Assembly: GCA_963377175.1 (NCBI GenBank)
Contig: CAUJNA010001249.1
Location: forward strand, 23,501-87,500
Reading direction: 5' to 3'
Source of the DNA: Effrenium voratum
Lineage: Eukaryota > Sar > Dinophyceae > Suessiales > Symbiodiniaceae
DNA length: 64,000 nucleotides
Each line of letters opens with the position of its first letter. The stretch's first letter is position 1. Shown piece after piece: positions 63,979-64,000 of the stretch. The notes beneath the pieces are model-generated. The model saw only the letters and a list, made by a program, of their open reading frames with translations, had not been told where the DNA came from and did not search any database. The position numbers and the translations under genes are program-made.

Positions 63979-64000
63979 TGTATGTTTGTGTGTGTGTGTG
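62788..64000. repeat. Long GT/GC/GTGC microsatellite region
   Basis: TG, TGCG and CGTGCG repeats run from 62788 to the window end with short breaks. Cys/Val-rich (+) and His/Thr-rich (-) frames across it are artefacts. Confidence 0.95.

Overview
The window looks like nuclear DNA of a dinoflagellate. Evidence: a pentatricopeptide-SMR gene of near-identical 35-residue repeats; a 13-nt match to the 3' end of the dinoflagellate spliced leader (42833-42845); tiny exons in long introns; a tandem gene array; abundant microsatellites; and degraded tyrosine-recombinase retroelement and integrase remnants. The species cannot be named from the sequence.

Layout. 1-5.9 kb: remnants of DIRS-like/tyrosine-recombinase elements, unusually rich in GCAT. 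About 5.9-28.9 kb: a GC-rich, intron-free block that I read as an endogenous polinton-like virus (PLV). In order it carries an A32-type packaging ATPase (+), a minor capsid (penton-like) protein (+), an AT-hook-like protein (+), two putative virion proteins (+), a double-jelly-roll major capsid protein (+), a small C5-cytosine methyltransferase (-), an orphan (+), a roughly 1,185-residue replication protein combining an HNH nuclease, a DNA-polymerase-B-like palm and a PIF1 helicase (-), a 2.4 kb minisatellite, another orphan (+), an rve integrase (-) and a giant fibre with an S74 autoprocessing domain (-). Gene ends and both flanks carry hairpins whose stems change sequence while staying paired. 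The right flank (25.7-28.9 kb) is almost wholly repeats and ends in a 190-bp-arm inverted repeat next to a second, truncated integrase.

29.4-39.2 kb: a tandem array of unrecognised genes, all on the + strand. Five units start with the same 5' element (GGCTC, AGTYACT and TTGAGC boxes), usually followed by a CA tract, and one- or two-copy TTCGG-core 20-mers lie around their starts and ends. The last unit is duplicated and its second copy is full of single-base indels. 40-42.2 kb: retrotransposon remnants. 43-44.7 kb: the PPR-SMR gene (-). 45.2-53 kb: scattered short exons (-) that fit one thrombospondin type 1 repeat gene. 53-64 kb: mostly intron-like or intergenic sequence, a kinase remnant just before it, a 1.7 kb TIR element inserted in a TA microsatellite (61068-62768), and a long GT/GC microsatellite to the end.

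How it fits together: the viral block has a full morphogenesis set (ATPase, penton, MCP, fibre), its own replicase-helicase and an integrase, so it could once have been a complete integrating virus. Almost every large viral gene except the MCP and methyltransferase is broken by frameshifts and the ATPase also by an in-frame stop. Because the duplicated host unit nearby shows the same single-base indel pattern, part of this damage may be sequencing error rather than decay.
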